From: Verrucomicrobiaceae bacterium
GTDB taxonomy: Bacteria > Verrucomicrobiota > Verrucomicrobiia > Verrucomicrobiales > DEV007
DNA length: 37,471 bases
Direction: 5' to 3'
NCBI GenBank assembly: GCA_009936795.1
Contig: JAACDM010000462.1
Span: forward strand, 1 to 37,471
The notes beneath the pieces are model-generated. The model was given only the letters and a program-made list of their open reading frames with translations. It did no database searches and had not been told where the DNA came from. Made by a program: the position numbers and the translations under genes. Positions 1 through 7,055 of the stretch are shown piece after piece; the stretch's first letter is position 1; the number at the start of each line of letters is the position of its first letter.

Positions 1-479
1 AGGAACGGCTTGTTATTGTCGAATGAGAATTGCTGCGTCTGAAAACGATCATCGCCTGGAAACGTCTCTACCCAGCTAGGAATGGCAGCATTCTCATAGA
101 TCGTCTCCCAATTTCCCGTGTCCCATGTGGGCGCCTCATCGTTAGAGCCTTCCAAGGTGATGGACAAAGGATCACGGCCGACTGCATCATTCGCCGACTG
201 CATGGTGAGGCCGGTCACCAGCGTCGCCCCGACAGATGGCGTGACTACGAATCCGGAAGGCGTCGTATTATTCGCCGTATCAAAGTTGAGGTATTTGGTA
301 GGTTGACCATCGATCGCGTTGGCGACCCCTTCTGAACCAGGACTGTTATCCGAACTCGCAATCAAAGGATCACCGGGTTGGGTAACGTCGCTCTGGGCGT
401 ATGTTGTTGATATCGGCAGGGCTAAGAGAAGGCCGCAGAGGGCCAACGCGTAGCTCCAAGCGCTTAGGTTAGTTTTCAT
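1..479 (-). CDS. Secreted discoidin/F5-8C-like protein, N-terminal part
   Basis: This reading frame opens at ATG 479 and stays open for about 159 codons to the left edge, so the C-terminus is outside the window. Residues 1-28 form a signal peptide (short basic start, LALCGLLLALP core, cleavage near TYAQ), so the product is exported. After that comes a segment with GVANAIDGQPTKYLNFD and GLTMQSANDAVGRDP. These are hallmarks of the galactose-binding-like (discoidin-type) domain found in many large secreted verrucomicrobial and planctomycete proteins, which probably bind carbohydrate. The function of the whole protein cannot be read from this fragment. It might carry a sorting signal or an enzyme domain further on. 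An 8-bp hairpin lies in its leader. Confidence 0.7.
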   Translation of the reverse strand, partial: MKTNLSAWSYALALCGLLLALPISTTYAQSDVTQPGDPLIASSDNSPGSEGVANAIDGQPTKYLNFDTANNTTPSGFVVTPSVGATLVTGLTMQSANDAVGRDPLSITLEGSNDEAPTWDTGNWETIYENAAIPSWVETFPGDDRFQTQQFSFDNNKPF

Positions 480-497
480 GTATTTGGAGTTTATTTG

Positions 498-518
498 AGC
501 CCTCAGAAATTGAGGGCT
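498..518. other. 8-bp perfect hairpin in leader of the secreted protein
   Basis: AGCCCTCA (498-505) and TGAGGGCT (511-518) are exact inverted repeats around the 5-nt loop GAAAT. The hairpin ends 19 nt upstream of the ATG at 479, so it would be in the 5' untranslated RNA of that gene. It lacks a U-run in either direction, which argues against an intrinsic terminator. No other structure was seen in the gene-free stretch 480-701. Confidence 0.4.
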
Positions 519-701
519 AACGCCAGCGATTACAGAAATCCCCCTAAAAACAAGACCAAAGTTCACCGATATTAATCAATAGCGCCTAGGCAAAAACAGG
601 TTGGGAAAACCACCGTCCTGTCTGGATTGCCCACGCCCCTTCGGGTCTCGCCGTCTACTCCACTCCACTCCAGGGAGATCCGCTTAATAATTCTTCGCTT
701 C

Positions 702-1187
702 CTACTCCGGAGGAATGTCTCTTGGCTGGAAGATCTCCAGCTCGCCCATGTGATCAAATTTGGTGTCACACGTCGCAAGTTGGCGAATGCCCAACCGTGA
801 CATGACCGCGAGATTGAGCGAGTCATTCGTCATCATTCCGAAACGCTCTTGAACAGTCAGTGAAGCAAAGATGTCATCCTTCTCGACCGTGACAACCTCT
901 ACCCCGCCATGCAGCCAGTGCTGCACAGGCATTCGATACTCACCAAGGCAACGAACGAGGGAATTCCGCTTCGCAAGGAAACTCGCAGGATTGTTGTTCG
1001 AAAGAATACCCTTCCGCCGGGCTTCCAGCACCATGGCACGATGGCAGAATTCGCCGACAACGATGGTTGTGATGTAAGCTTGGATGGCCCCTTCGTTACA
1101 CCGCGCTCCTAAACGCACACACTCGGGAGAGTTGCCCGTAAAGAGGTAGAGCCAAACGTCTGTATCGATGAGAATCCGCCCCCCCAT
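702..1187 (-). CDS. PIN-domain ribonuclease toxin (VapC-like)
   Basis: A 161-residue PIN-domain protein. It is expected to act as an Mg2+-dependent RNase toxin in the cytoplasm. The acidic metal-binding positions are visible: D8 (and D10) in ILIDTDVW, E46 in VVGEFCHR, D122 in TNDSLNLAV, and D141/D145 near the end. The length is slightly above the usual 130-150. It follows the small ribbon-helix-helix gene by 45 nt on the same strand, which is the classic antitoxin-toxin order. ATG 1187 sits at a run of seven G bases. An ATG at 1228, just past the antitoxin stop, would read into the PIN frame if the run had one more G, so the true N-terminus is uncertain. The family assignment is firm; target and activity are unknown. 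Confidence 0.75.
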   Translation of the reverse strand: MGGRILIDTDVWLYLFTGNSPECVRLGARCNEGAIQAYITTIVVGEFCHRAMVLEARRKGILSNNNPASFLAKRNSLVRCLGEYRMPVQHWLHGGVEVVTVEKDDIFASLTVQERFGMMTNDSLNLAVMSRLGIRQLATCDTKFDHMGELEIFQPRDIPPE

Positions 1188-1232
1188 CGGGAACGGCGTC
1201 TAGGGACAAGCTCATACTCAGTAGGCATTCTC

Positions 1233-1532
1233 TTACAGCACTGTTCGAATCTCAGTTAACGATGCTTCTAAGCTGGATGTTTCGACAGCTTTGGGCATCT
1301 TGTGGGACGCTCGTCCTCCGCTTGCCGGCGGGCAAGATGCTGGTAATACTGGGCACATAATGTTATCGGGTGTTCGTTCGTCCTCCGCTTGCCGGCGGGC
1401 AAGATACTGCTCGATGGCATCTGAAATCACATCAGCTATAGGACGGTTCTCTTCGACGGCTTGAAGCTTGAGGCTCTTAAGGAGAGACTCGTTTAGAGTA
1501 GTACCCACCTTCCGTTTCTTGGCGATTGACAT
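1233..1532 (-). CDS. Ribbon-helix-helix antitoxin, C-terminus altered by a repeat
   Basis: A small basic protein of 99 residues from ATG 1532. The first 45 residues (start KKRKVGTTLNESLL, then a helix ending AIEQYLARRQ) look like a CopG/ribbon-helix-helix DNA-binding antitoxin that would neutralise the PIN toxin downstream and repress the operon. An alternative ATG is at 1547. After LARRQ the sequence enters a 28-nt repeat that recurs 67 nt later in another frame. The C-terminal half, rich in Pro/Ser/Cys, is therefore probably not ancestral. That half is normally the toxin-binding part, so the pair may no longer be matched. The DNA-binding part is a reasonably sure call. Confidence 0.6.
   Translation of the reverse strand: MSIAKKRKVGTTLNESLLKSLKLQAVEENRPIADVISDAIEQYLARRQAEDERTPDNIMCPVLPASCPPASGGRASHKMPKAVETSSLEASLTEIRTVL
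1311..1405. repeat. Two copies of a 28-nt direct repeat, each with a 6-bp hairpin
   Basis: Positions 1311-1338 and 1378-1405 are identical over 28 nt, with a period of 67 nt. Each copy holds CTTGCC-GGCG-GGCAAG, a 6-bp stem with a 4-nt loop. Both copies lie inside the antitoxin reading frame but are read in different frames, because 67 is not a multiple of 3. This suggests insertion or duplication of a small mobile palindromic (REP-like) element inside the gene. Confidence 0.7.
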
Positions 1533-1538
1533 ACCAAC

Positions 1539-1558
1539 TTTTACCATATTTAGTAAAA
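1539..1558. promoter_or_regulatory. Inverted repeat at the antitoxin start, possible operator
   Basis: TTTTAC and GTAAAA are perfect 6-nt arms around an 8-nt AT-rich centre, 7 nt upstream of ATG 1532. Ribbon-helix-helix antitoxins usually bind such palindromes near their own start, so this is a candidate autoregulatory operator. The location supports 1532 rather than 1547 as the start codon. Confidence 0.4.
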
Positions 1559-1568
1559 TATGCAAAAG

Positions 1569-1587
1569 TGATTTTTATGGTTTATCA
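1569..1587. repeat. 19-nt dispersed repeat, copy 1
   Basis: TGATTTTTATGGTTTATCA occurs here and again, identically, at 19221-19239. Both copies are upstream of minus-strand genes. At this copy the sequence extends into an inverted repeat (TTTATG-GTTTAT-CATAAA), which the other copy lacks. Confidence 0.6.
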
Positions 1588-1735
1588 TAAATGATATACG
1601 CAATTTCATGAAAGCGCTTTGTCTCAGAACTGCCTCCCATTCCTGGGTTTCTCGCCGAGATCGCCCACTTGCGGGCTAATCTCCCTCTTGCGTTTACGCT
1701 TGGACTCGACACTTTCCCACAACCTTAAAAACCTG

Positions 1736-2311
1736 ATGACTCAAGCTACCGCCAGCCACACCGATTACCGTAATTATGTCGAAGAGCGCCTGATGAAGAC
1801 GCGCACCATCATGATCTACGGCGGCATCAATCAAGCTGTGGCTCAGGATGTTTCAGAAAAACTGATCATCCTCTCAGAAGAGTCAAACGAAGACATCACG
1901 ATCTACCTGAATTCCCAAGGCGGGCACGTGGAAGCGGGCGATACAATTTATGACATGATTCAGCATGTCACCCCGACCATCCGCGTTGTCGGCACAGGTT
2001 GGGTCGCTAGCGCAGGGGCGCTCATCTACTCGGCACCAAAGAAAGAAGGCCGCTTCGCCCTTCCTAACACACGCTTCATGCTCCACCAGCCTAGTGGTGG
2101 TGTCGGCGGCACGGCCTCAGATGTGAAGATCGCGGTGGAAGCACTCATCAAGATGCGCAAGCGCTTGAACCAGATCTTTGCTGACCAAACCGGTCAACCG
2201 TTGGAGCGCGTGACTGAAGACAGTGATCGTAACTTTTGGATGTCAGCGCAAGAAGCCGTCGACTATGGTCTCGCCGGATCCATCGTGAAGAGCGCTTCGG
2301 AGCTGAGCTAG
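1736..2311 (+). CDS. clpP: ATP-dependent Clp protease proteolytic subunit
   Basis: ClpP-family serine peptidase of 191 residues, the usual size. It would assemble into the barrel that degrades proteins fed by a Clp ATPase in the cytosol. The catalytic triad is visible: S92 in GWVASAGALIY, H117 in NTRFMLHQPSGG, and D164 in the segment before MSAQEAVDYGLAG. The substrate-channel motif LNSQGGHVEAG is present. The open frame extends back to 1619, but that region has no family similarity, so ATG 1736 is chosen. No clpX or lon follows; the next gene is trpF, 2 nt downstream, which suggests co-transcription. The active-site loop reads ASAGA rather than the common ASMGA, so it may be a secondary ClpP paralogue. 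Confidence 0.9.
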   Translation: MTQATASHTDYRNYVEERLMKTRTIMIYGGINQAVAQDVSEKLIILSEESNEDITIYLNSQGGHVEAGDTIYDMIQHVTPTIRVVGTGWVASAGALIYSAPKKEGRFALPNTRFMLHQPSGGVGGTASDVKIAVEALIKMRKRLNQIFADQTGQPLERVTEDSDRNFWMSAQEAVDYGLAGSIVKSASELS

Positions 2312-2313
2312 TC

Positions 2314-2973
2314 ATGAACTTCCTCGCTCCCGGGAGCGATGGCCAGGTCCGCACTAAGATCTGTGGGCTTCGCAGAATCGGAGACCTGGCATTCTGTCAG
2401 GAGCAAAGCATTGATGCGGTTGGTCTCAATTTCTGGCCCAAGTCCAAACGCTATCTTGAGCCCGCACTAGCAGCGACCTGGCTTGGGCAAATGCCAAAGA
2501 CACCCACTCGGGTTGGTGTCTTTGTCAACGAGCCGACAAGCAGCATTCAACGTCTGTTGGAAAAGGGCATCATTGAGATCGCTCAACTTCATGGCGATGA
2601 AACCCCTGAAGACTGCGCTAAACTAAAAATGGCAGGCTTTCCTGTCATCAAGGCCATCGGGGTAAAAGACTCCTCGTCCTTGGCTCAACTCAGTGCGTTC
2701 GACGTGGGCGGCATTGTGCTAGATGCTTTCTGCCCTGGCGACTACGGCGGCTCTGGCAAGACCTTCAATTGGGAACTCGCTCTTGAAGCTCGCGAGATCC
2801 TCGGAGATACGCCACTCATTCTTTCAGGCGGGCTTGTGTCTGCAAATGTGGCCGAAGCCATCCAGAAAGTCAGACCCCATGCAGTCGATGTGGCAAGCGG
2901 CGTCGAAAGCGCCCCTGGCGTGAAATCTAAGGAGATGATCGCCGACTTTCTTCAAACGGTGCGCTCGGCTTGA
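2314..2973 (+). CDS. trpF: Phosphoribosylanthranilate isomerase
   Basis: TrpF catalyses the Amadori isomerisation of N-(5'-phosphoribosyl)anthranilate in tryptophan synthesis. The 219-residue protein is a (beta/alpha)8 barrel of typical length. Visible motifs are TKICGLRRIGD near the start (catalytic Cys), then VGVFVNEP, AQLHGDETPE, ALEAREILGDTPLILSGGL, and VDVASGVESAPGVKS at the end (phosphate binding). The frame is open further upstream inside clpP, but ATG 2314 lies just past the clpP stop and has GGAG about 13 nt before it. The other tryptophan genes in this window (trpE, trpG) are about 26 kb away, so the pathway is dispersed. Its end overlaps the convergent MFS gene by 22 nt. Confidence 0.95.
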   Translation: MNFLAPGSDGQVRTKICGLRRIGDLAFCQEQSIDAVGLNFWPKSKRYLEPALAATWLGQMPKTPTRVGVFVNEPTSSIQRLLEKGIIEIAQLHGDETPEDCAKLKMAGFPVIKAIGVKDSSSLAQLSAFDVGGIVLDAFCPGDYGGSGKTFNWELALEAREILGDTPLILSGGLVSANVAEAIQKVRPHAVDVASGVESAPGVKSKEMIADFLQTVRSA

Positions 2974-4223
2974 GCATCGCCATAGTCATCTTCCGGCCTA
3001 AAAAACAAGGCTAGTAGGATCACGGCAATAGCAGCTAGGCCCGCTCCACAGGCGAAGAGAAGCCTGAGATCCACCTCGGCAATGCGGCCACCGATCACGC
3101 CGCTGACAATCCGAGAACCACCGATCACGACCATGGTGTAGACGCCTTGGATAGAATTTCGAAAGCGATCTGAAGCCAACTGATTCAAGTACATCACTGG
3201 CAGGACAAAGACGGCGCAAATCTCAAGACCATGAAGTAGCTGTGTCGCTACTGCCGTGAACACCGAAGGGAACGTCGCTAACAATGCTAGTCGCACAACC
3301 ATCGCACTCAATCCCGCAATCATGATTGCTCGCATCCCGAACCGCTTACGAAGTCGCCCAAGTGCTAGGATATAGAAGATTTCAAGGAAGACGCCGACGT
3401 TGATGATAAGACCGATGACCGAAGCCTCCACGCCCACCATTGATCGCAGATAGACAGGGAAGAATGTGTGATAGGCCGTCGAAGCGGCGTAGGCAAGGCC
3501 CATACATATGAGAAAGTAGCGCCCTTTCGGACTCAGCAATGCCGCAAAAGCTTCCGCCGAGGGCAAGCGCCGTTTGACCTCGAAACCCGCTCCTTCTCCG
3601 TCTAGATTCGTGGGCAACTTGGGCAACAGCTGAGCATGCAAAGCGCTCAGGACCCCAAAGGCAATTGCACACCAAAGCACCATCGTTAAGGGCGGATCGC
3701 GATCGAGCAGAAAGTAGAGCACCACCTTTGAAATTAAGTTCGGATCGGGCTCGAGAAGAAAGTAGAGCACCACACTTGGAACGATGAAGCCAATCGTCCC
3801 CCAGACCCGGATACGATGGTATCGAGTGGCTCTGACATCGTCAGAGCGTTTCGCGAGCGAGAAATAGTAGCCGTCTTGGAGGGCCACCGTTGGCATGAAT
3901 GCCAGGCTATGCAAGGTGTAGAAGATCAGCGACGGAATCACGCCTGCGGAAATCGAAATGAGATAGAACGCCAGCGCACTGATCAGAAAGGACGCTCCGA
4001 GGATGCGCCGAGGGTCGATCTTCATGTCTGCTAGCAGAGTGATCAAGATCGGCGAAAGCACGGTGGCAATACTCGTCAACGCCTGATTGTAGCCGAGCTC
4101 CGTCTCGGTGAACCCTTTCACCTCCATTAAATACACCGGCAAGAGAGGCCCAATGCAGCCGAAGATCGCATAGGAAACGAAGAACTGAGTCTGAAGGCGC
4201 CGCATGAGACAGGGTGAAGGCAT
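2952..4223 (-). CDS. MFS transporter (MFS_1-like / nucleoside-symporter-like)
   Basis: A 423-residue inner-membrane carrier with about 12 hydrophobic segments. The N-terminal stretch (FFVSYAIFGCIGPLLPVYL), the loop LLADMKIDPRR between TM2 and TM3, and the R-rich loop after the central helix fit the major facilitator superfamily, probably the MFS_1-like group related to nucleoside:H+ symporters. The substrate cannot be told. A tandem in-frame 16-residue repeat (VVLYFLLEPDPN then VVLYFLLDRDPP) comes from a 33-nt DNA repeat at 3693-3725 and 3741-3773. It would lengthen the middle of the protein and may disturb a helix. An inner ATG at 4205 is an alternative start. It converges on trpF and diverges from the PHP gene. 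Confidence 0.8.
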   Translation of the reverse strand: MPSPCLMRRLQTQFFVSYAIFGCIGPLLPVYLMEVKGFTETELGYNQALTSIATVLSPILITLLADMKIDPRRILGASFLISALAFYLISISAGVIPSLIFYTLHSLAFMPTVALQDGYYFSLAKRSDDVRATRYHRIRVWGTIGFIVPSVVLYFLLEPDPNLISKVVLYFLLDRDPPLTMVLWCAIAFGVLSALHAQLLPKLPTNLDGEGAGFEVKRRLPSAEAFAALLSPKGRYFLICMGLAYAASTAYHTFFPVYLRSMVGVEASVIGLIINVGVFLEIFYILALGRLRKRFGMRAIMIAGLSAMVVRLALLATFPSVFTAVATQLLHGLEICAVFVLPVMYLNQLASDRFRNSIQGVYTMVVIGGSRIVSGVIGGRIAEVDLRLLFACGAGLAAIAVILLALFFRPEDDYGDAQAERTV

Positions 4224-4310
4224 GCCCTAAGCGCTGCGGGACACAGATCAACAGGCAAGGAACGTGCTTCCCGCCTTGCTGATCTTCCAATAACTTCCTA
4301 GGGTTCCTCC

Positions 4311-5519
4311 ATGCGCCCCCTCCTTCTCATTCTTTCCGCTCTCAGCTGCACCTTCGCTCAGGAGAATGCAGATCGCCAATGGTACAAGGGCAACACCCAC
4401 ACCCACACCCTCTGGAGCGATGGAAACGATTTTCCTGATAGCGTGGTCGATTGGTACGCCACCCACGACTATCATTTCCTAGCACTGTCTGATCATAATA
4501 TCCTCAGTCGAGGTGAGCGTTGGATGGCGATGAAGGCGATTCAGAAACGGCGCGTGACGTTGGGAAAGAGCACACTCGCTAAGTACCGCCAGCGCTTTGG
4601 CACTGATTGGGTAGAGACACGAGGGGAAGGCGATCAGCTAGAAGTTCGGTTGAAGCCTCTAGCAGAACTTAAAAAGCGTTTTGAGAAGCCGGGTGAGTGT
4701 CTTCTCATCGAGGCAGAGGAAATCACCGACAGCTTCGAGAAAGTCCAGATCCACATCAATGCGATCAATGTCAGTGACGTGATCAAACCACAGAAAGGAC
4801 GCTCGCCTCGGGAGACGATGCGAAACAACCTCCGGGCTGTGCAGGCGCAAGAAGCGGCCACTGGCCAACCCATCCTCGCCCACCTCAATCACCCCAATTT
4901 CCAGTGGTCCCTTTCGCCCGAAGACCTCGCACAGGTCGTCGAGGAACAGTTCTTTGAAGTCTACAATGGTCATCCCTCGATCAATCACCTCGGTAAACCA
5001 AACCGGCCCGGCGACGAGAATCTCTGGGACATCGCCAACACCATCAGGTTGGTGGAACTTCAAGCAGAGCCCCTTTACGGACTCGCCACGGACGACTCTC
5101 ACAACTATCACGGCGGTGATGCCTCCCCCGGCCGGGGCTGGGTCATGGGTCATGCGGCCAGCCTTGAGCCTGCAGCGCTCATCATGGCCATGCGGGAAGG
5201 CGCCTTCTACGCCTCCACAGGCGTCACCTTGAACCATTTGGATTACGGAATGGCTTCCAAGGCCATCCGATTCGAAATCGAGCCTGAACCTTGCGTGACT
5301 TACAAGACAGAGATCTTTGGCACCAGGCGGAAATCACCAAATCTCCCAGGCGAGAGCCTCGGCGTGATCGAGGGCCTGAAAGTCCATTTCCCAATGACGG
5401 ATGAGTTCCACTACATTCGCGCCACCGTGACGGCCTCCAAACCTCACCCAAACCCTTCGTTTCAAGGCCAATTGAGCCAAGCTTGGACCCAGCCCATTGG
5501 CTGGAAAGTGAGCCCTTAG
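4311..5519 (+). CDS. Exported PHP-domain phosphoesterase-like protein
   Basis: A 402-residue protein with a short signal peptide (MRPLLLILSALSCTFAQ), so it is probably periplasmic or secreted. The PHP metal site is clear: H30 and H32 in GNTHTHTLWSDG, D61 and H62 in ALSDHN, then E in EAEEITD, H in VQIHINAIN, AHLNHPN, and DDSH near residue 260. PHP proteins use two or three metals to hydrolyse phosphoesters. Exported versions of this type are common in Verrucomicrobia and Planctomycetes, but their substrates are unknown. It starts 87 nt from the divergent MFS gene. The domain call is sure; the reaction is not. Confidence 0.85.
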   Translation: MRPLLLILSALSCTFAQENADRQWYKGNTHTHTLWSDGNDFPDSVVDWYATHDYHFLALSDHNILSRGERWMAMKAIQKRRVTLGKSTLAKYRQRFGTDWVETRGEGDQLEVRLKPLAELKKRFEKPGECLLIEAEEITDSFEKVQIHINAINVSDVIKPQKGRSPRETMRNNLRAVQAQEAATGQPILAHLNHPNFQWSLSPEDLAQVVEEQFFEVYNGHPSINHLGKPNRPGDENLWDIANTIRLVELQAEPLYGLATDDSHNYHGGDASPGRGWVMGHAASLEPAALIMAMREGAFYASTGVTLNHLDYGMASKAIRFEIEPEPCVTYKTEIFGTRRKSPNLPGESLGVIEGLKVHFPMTDEFHYIRATVTASKPHPNPSFQGQLSQAWTQPIGWKVSP

Positions 5520-5602
5520 GCCATGCCTTGAGTCGTTCGTTTGTCAGAATTCATTGGACATCGTGCTAAGCGTTGATTGGATGGACCCACAATCAATTTC
5601 CC

Positions 5603-6382
5603 ATGAGCGAAGACTCTAGCGCTGAAGCGCCAACTCCAAAAAAATCTCCGAGCCGCAAGCGTTCGAGCGGCCCTCGCAAGAAGGCCCGCAAGAAGGCTGA
5701 CGAGACTCCACAAACCGCAGGTGAAGCCCCCAAAGCGTCGACCAGTGAAACACCGAACCCTGCTGCTGAACCCGCCGCCGCCCGAGAGACGAAGATCGAG
5801 GCTCCCAGCAAAGCGGCCGCTGGCAGCGGTGAAGACAAAGGCCGCTCACGTGGCGGTCGCAATCGCCGAGGTCGCCAACGCGGCGGCAACGGTGAAGGAC
5901 GTCAGCAGCAATCTGGCCAACATCGCCATAGCAAGCCGATCGATGTGAAGAAGTTGGGCAAGAAAGCCTGGCATATTTACTCAACCGAAGTCTGCGAAGA
6001 AGGTCTTCGCTACATTGACGAAACAGATGCAAACAAGTTGGTGCGCCGCAGTTTCCGAATGGCAGAGATCTTCCTGCGCTATCAACAAGAGCAGGCAGAG
6101 ACCGTGAATACTCCGCCTCCACCGCCACGGCAAAGCCTCCCAGCAAAGTCGGAGGAGGCTCTATCATCAGCCGCTGCTCCAGAGCCGAAGGAAGAGGCCC
6201 CTGGAGAAGCAGAGAAGGCTGAACCTTCTACGACCGAAAAGGTCGAGACTCCAACTGAAGGAGTCGAGGCAGCAAAGCCGATCAACGATGATACGGCGAC
6301 ACCGGAACCGGTATTAGAGACTGCCGAGAAGAAAGCGGACCACGATGAAGTCATCGAGCCTCCAACAATCGACGTCGACTAA
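5603..6382 (+). CDS. Low-complexity protein with RG-rich segment and conserved core
   Basis: This gene is not recognised by function. The product, 259 residues from ATG 5603, has three parts: a Lys/Ser/Pro/Ala-rich basic N-terminus (KSPSRKRSSGPRKKARKK); an Arg-Gly segment (GRSRGGRNRRGRQRGG) like those of nucleic-acid-binding proteins; and a folded core around residues 108-155 (KLGKKAWHIYSTEVCEEGL to FRMAEIFLRYQ). The C-terminal third is acidic and Pro/Glu/Ala-rich and probably disordered. There is no signal peptide, so it is likely cytosolic. RNA or DNA binding is a guess from composition. The frame is open from TTG 5573. A terminator hairpin follows at 6401-6440. Confidence 0.7.
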   Translation: MSEDSSAEAPTPKKSPSRKRSSGPRKKARKKADETPQTAGEAPKASTSETPNPAAEPAAARETKIEAPSKAAAGSGEDKGRSRGGRNRRGRQRGGNGEGRQQQSGQHRHSKPIDVKKLGKKAWHIYSTEVCEEGLRYIDETDANKLVRRSFRMAEIFLRYQQEQAETVNTPPPPPRQSLPAKSEEALSSAAAPEPKEEAPGEAEKAEPSTTEKVETPTEGVEAAKPINDDTATPEPVLETAEKKADHDEVIEPPTIDVD

Positions 6383-6400
6383 TAAACATTCTCACAAAGA

Positions 6401-6440
6401 CACAGGAAGGGCTAGGGATTTCTCCCTTGCCCTTCTTGTG
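6401..6440. terminator. Bidirectional terminator hairpin
   Basis: An 18-bp stem (one G-U pair and one mismatch) closed by the loop TTTC lies between the convergent RG-rich gene and azurin gene. The arms run from CACAGGAAGG (6401) to CCTTCTTGTG (ending 6440). There is only a weak U-run after it, but position and strength fit a shared transcription terminator. Confidence 0.65.
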
Positions 6441-6462
6441 TAAGTTGTCCGAGTATTGACAG

Positions 6463-6978
6463 TTACTTGACCGTCATGACACCATTCATGAGCGCATAAT
6501 GGCCTGGGAAGGTGCAGATGTAATCATAGAGGCCAGGGGCTGGAGCAGTGAAAACCACACTAACTTCCTCACCAGGACCTAACATCTTCGTTGCCACAAG
6601 AACATCCTTCTTGTTCGCCGCAGGCATGTAGTCAGCGGCTGGTCCGGCAGTGATCGCAGCAGTCGCATAGGCCACCTTGTTGGTTCCCTTCTTCAGAATG
6701 ACGACGTTGTGCCCCATGGCCGCCTTCGGCAGCTTGCCAACGTTTTTAAAGGTCAGCTTGACCTTTTCACCAGTCTCGATGGTGAATGCCTTCTTATCGT
6801 ACTGCATGGTGTCATTGCCAGTAATCGTCACTTCGATATCGGCAGCTTCTTCTTTCTCTTTCGATTCGGCAGCCGGCTTCTCGATTGCATTCACACCCTT
6901 CTCGGGTTCGTTTGCAGTAGCAGCCTTCAAGGCGAAAGCTACACTGAGGCAAGTGATCAGTTGAATAGGTCGTTTCAT
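6463..6978 (-). CDS. Azurin (type 1 copper protein)
   Basis: A 171-residue exported blue-copper electron carrier. The signal peptide is residues 1-22. Residues 23-45 are a Glu/Lys/Ala-rich linker, and the rest is a cupredoxin. Copper ligands match azurin: H90 in GHNVV, then C155, H160 and M164 in CTFPGHYALM with the azurin spacing. It probably shuttles electrons between periplasmic redox partners. No cytochrome or oxidase gene is nearby, so the partner is unknown. It is monocistronic, with a terminator at its 3' side shared with the convergent gene. Confidence 0.9.
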   Translation of the reverse strand: MKRPIQLITCLSVAFALKAATANEPEKGVNAIEKPAAESKEKEEAADIEVTITGNDTMQYDKKAFTIETGEKVKLTFKNVGKLPKAAMGHNVVILKKGTNKVAYATAAITAGPAADYMPAANKKDVLVATKMLGPGEEVSVVFTAPAPGLYDYICTFPGHYALMNGVMTVK

Positions 6979-7055
6979 ATAGAATCTAGAAGTAGAACTT
7001 GTAGGGTTAAAGGTAATGTTGTTGGCCTCGTAGCCTTGTCAACTCTCCACGAAAG

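Noticed and set aside
2236-2313. N-terminal extension of TrpF inside clpP
   Set aside because: The extension has no similarity to the family, and ATG 2314 gives the standard TrpF start.
4659-5237. 192-residue minus-strand open frame
   Set aside because: It is antisense to the PHP-domain gene, which has a complete metal-binding motif set.
5616-6167. 183-residue minus-strand open frame
   Set aside because: It is antisense to the RG-rich gene and is rich in Arg/Ser/Cys, as expected from a GC-biased shadow frame.
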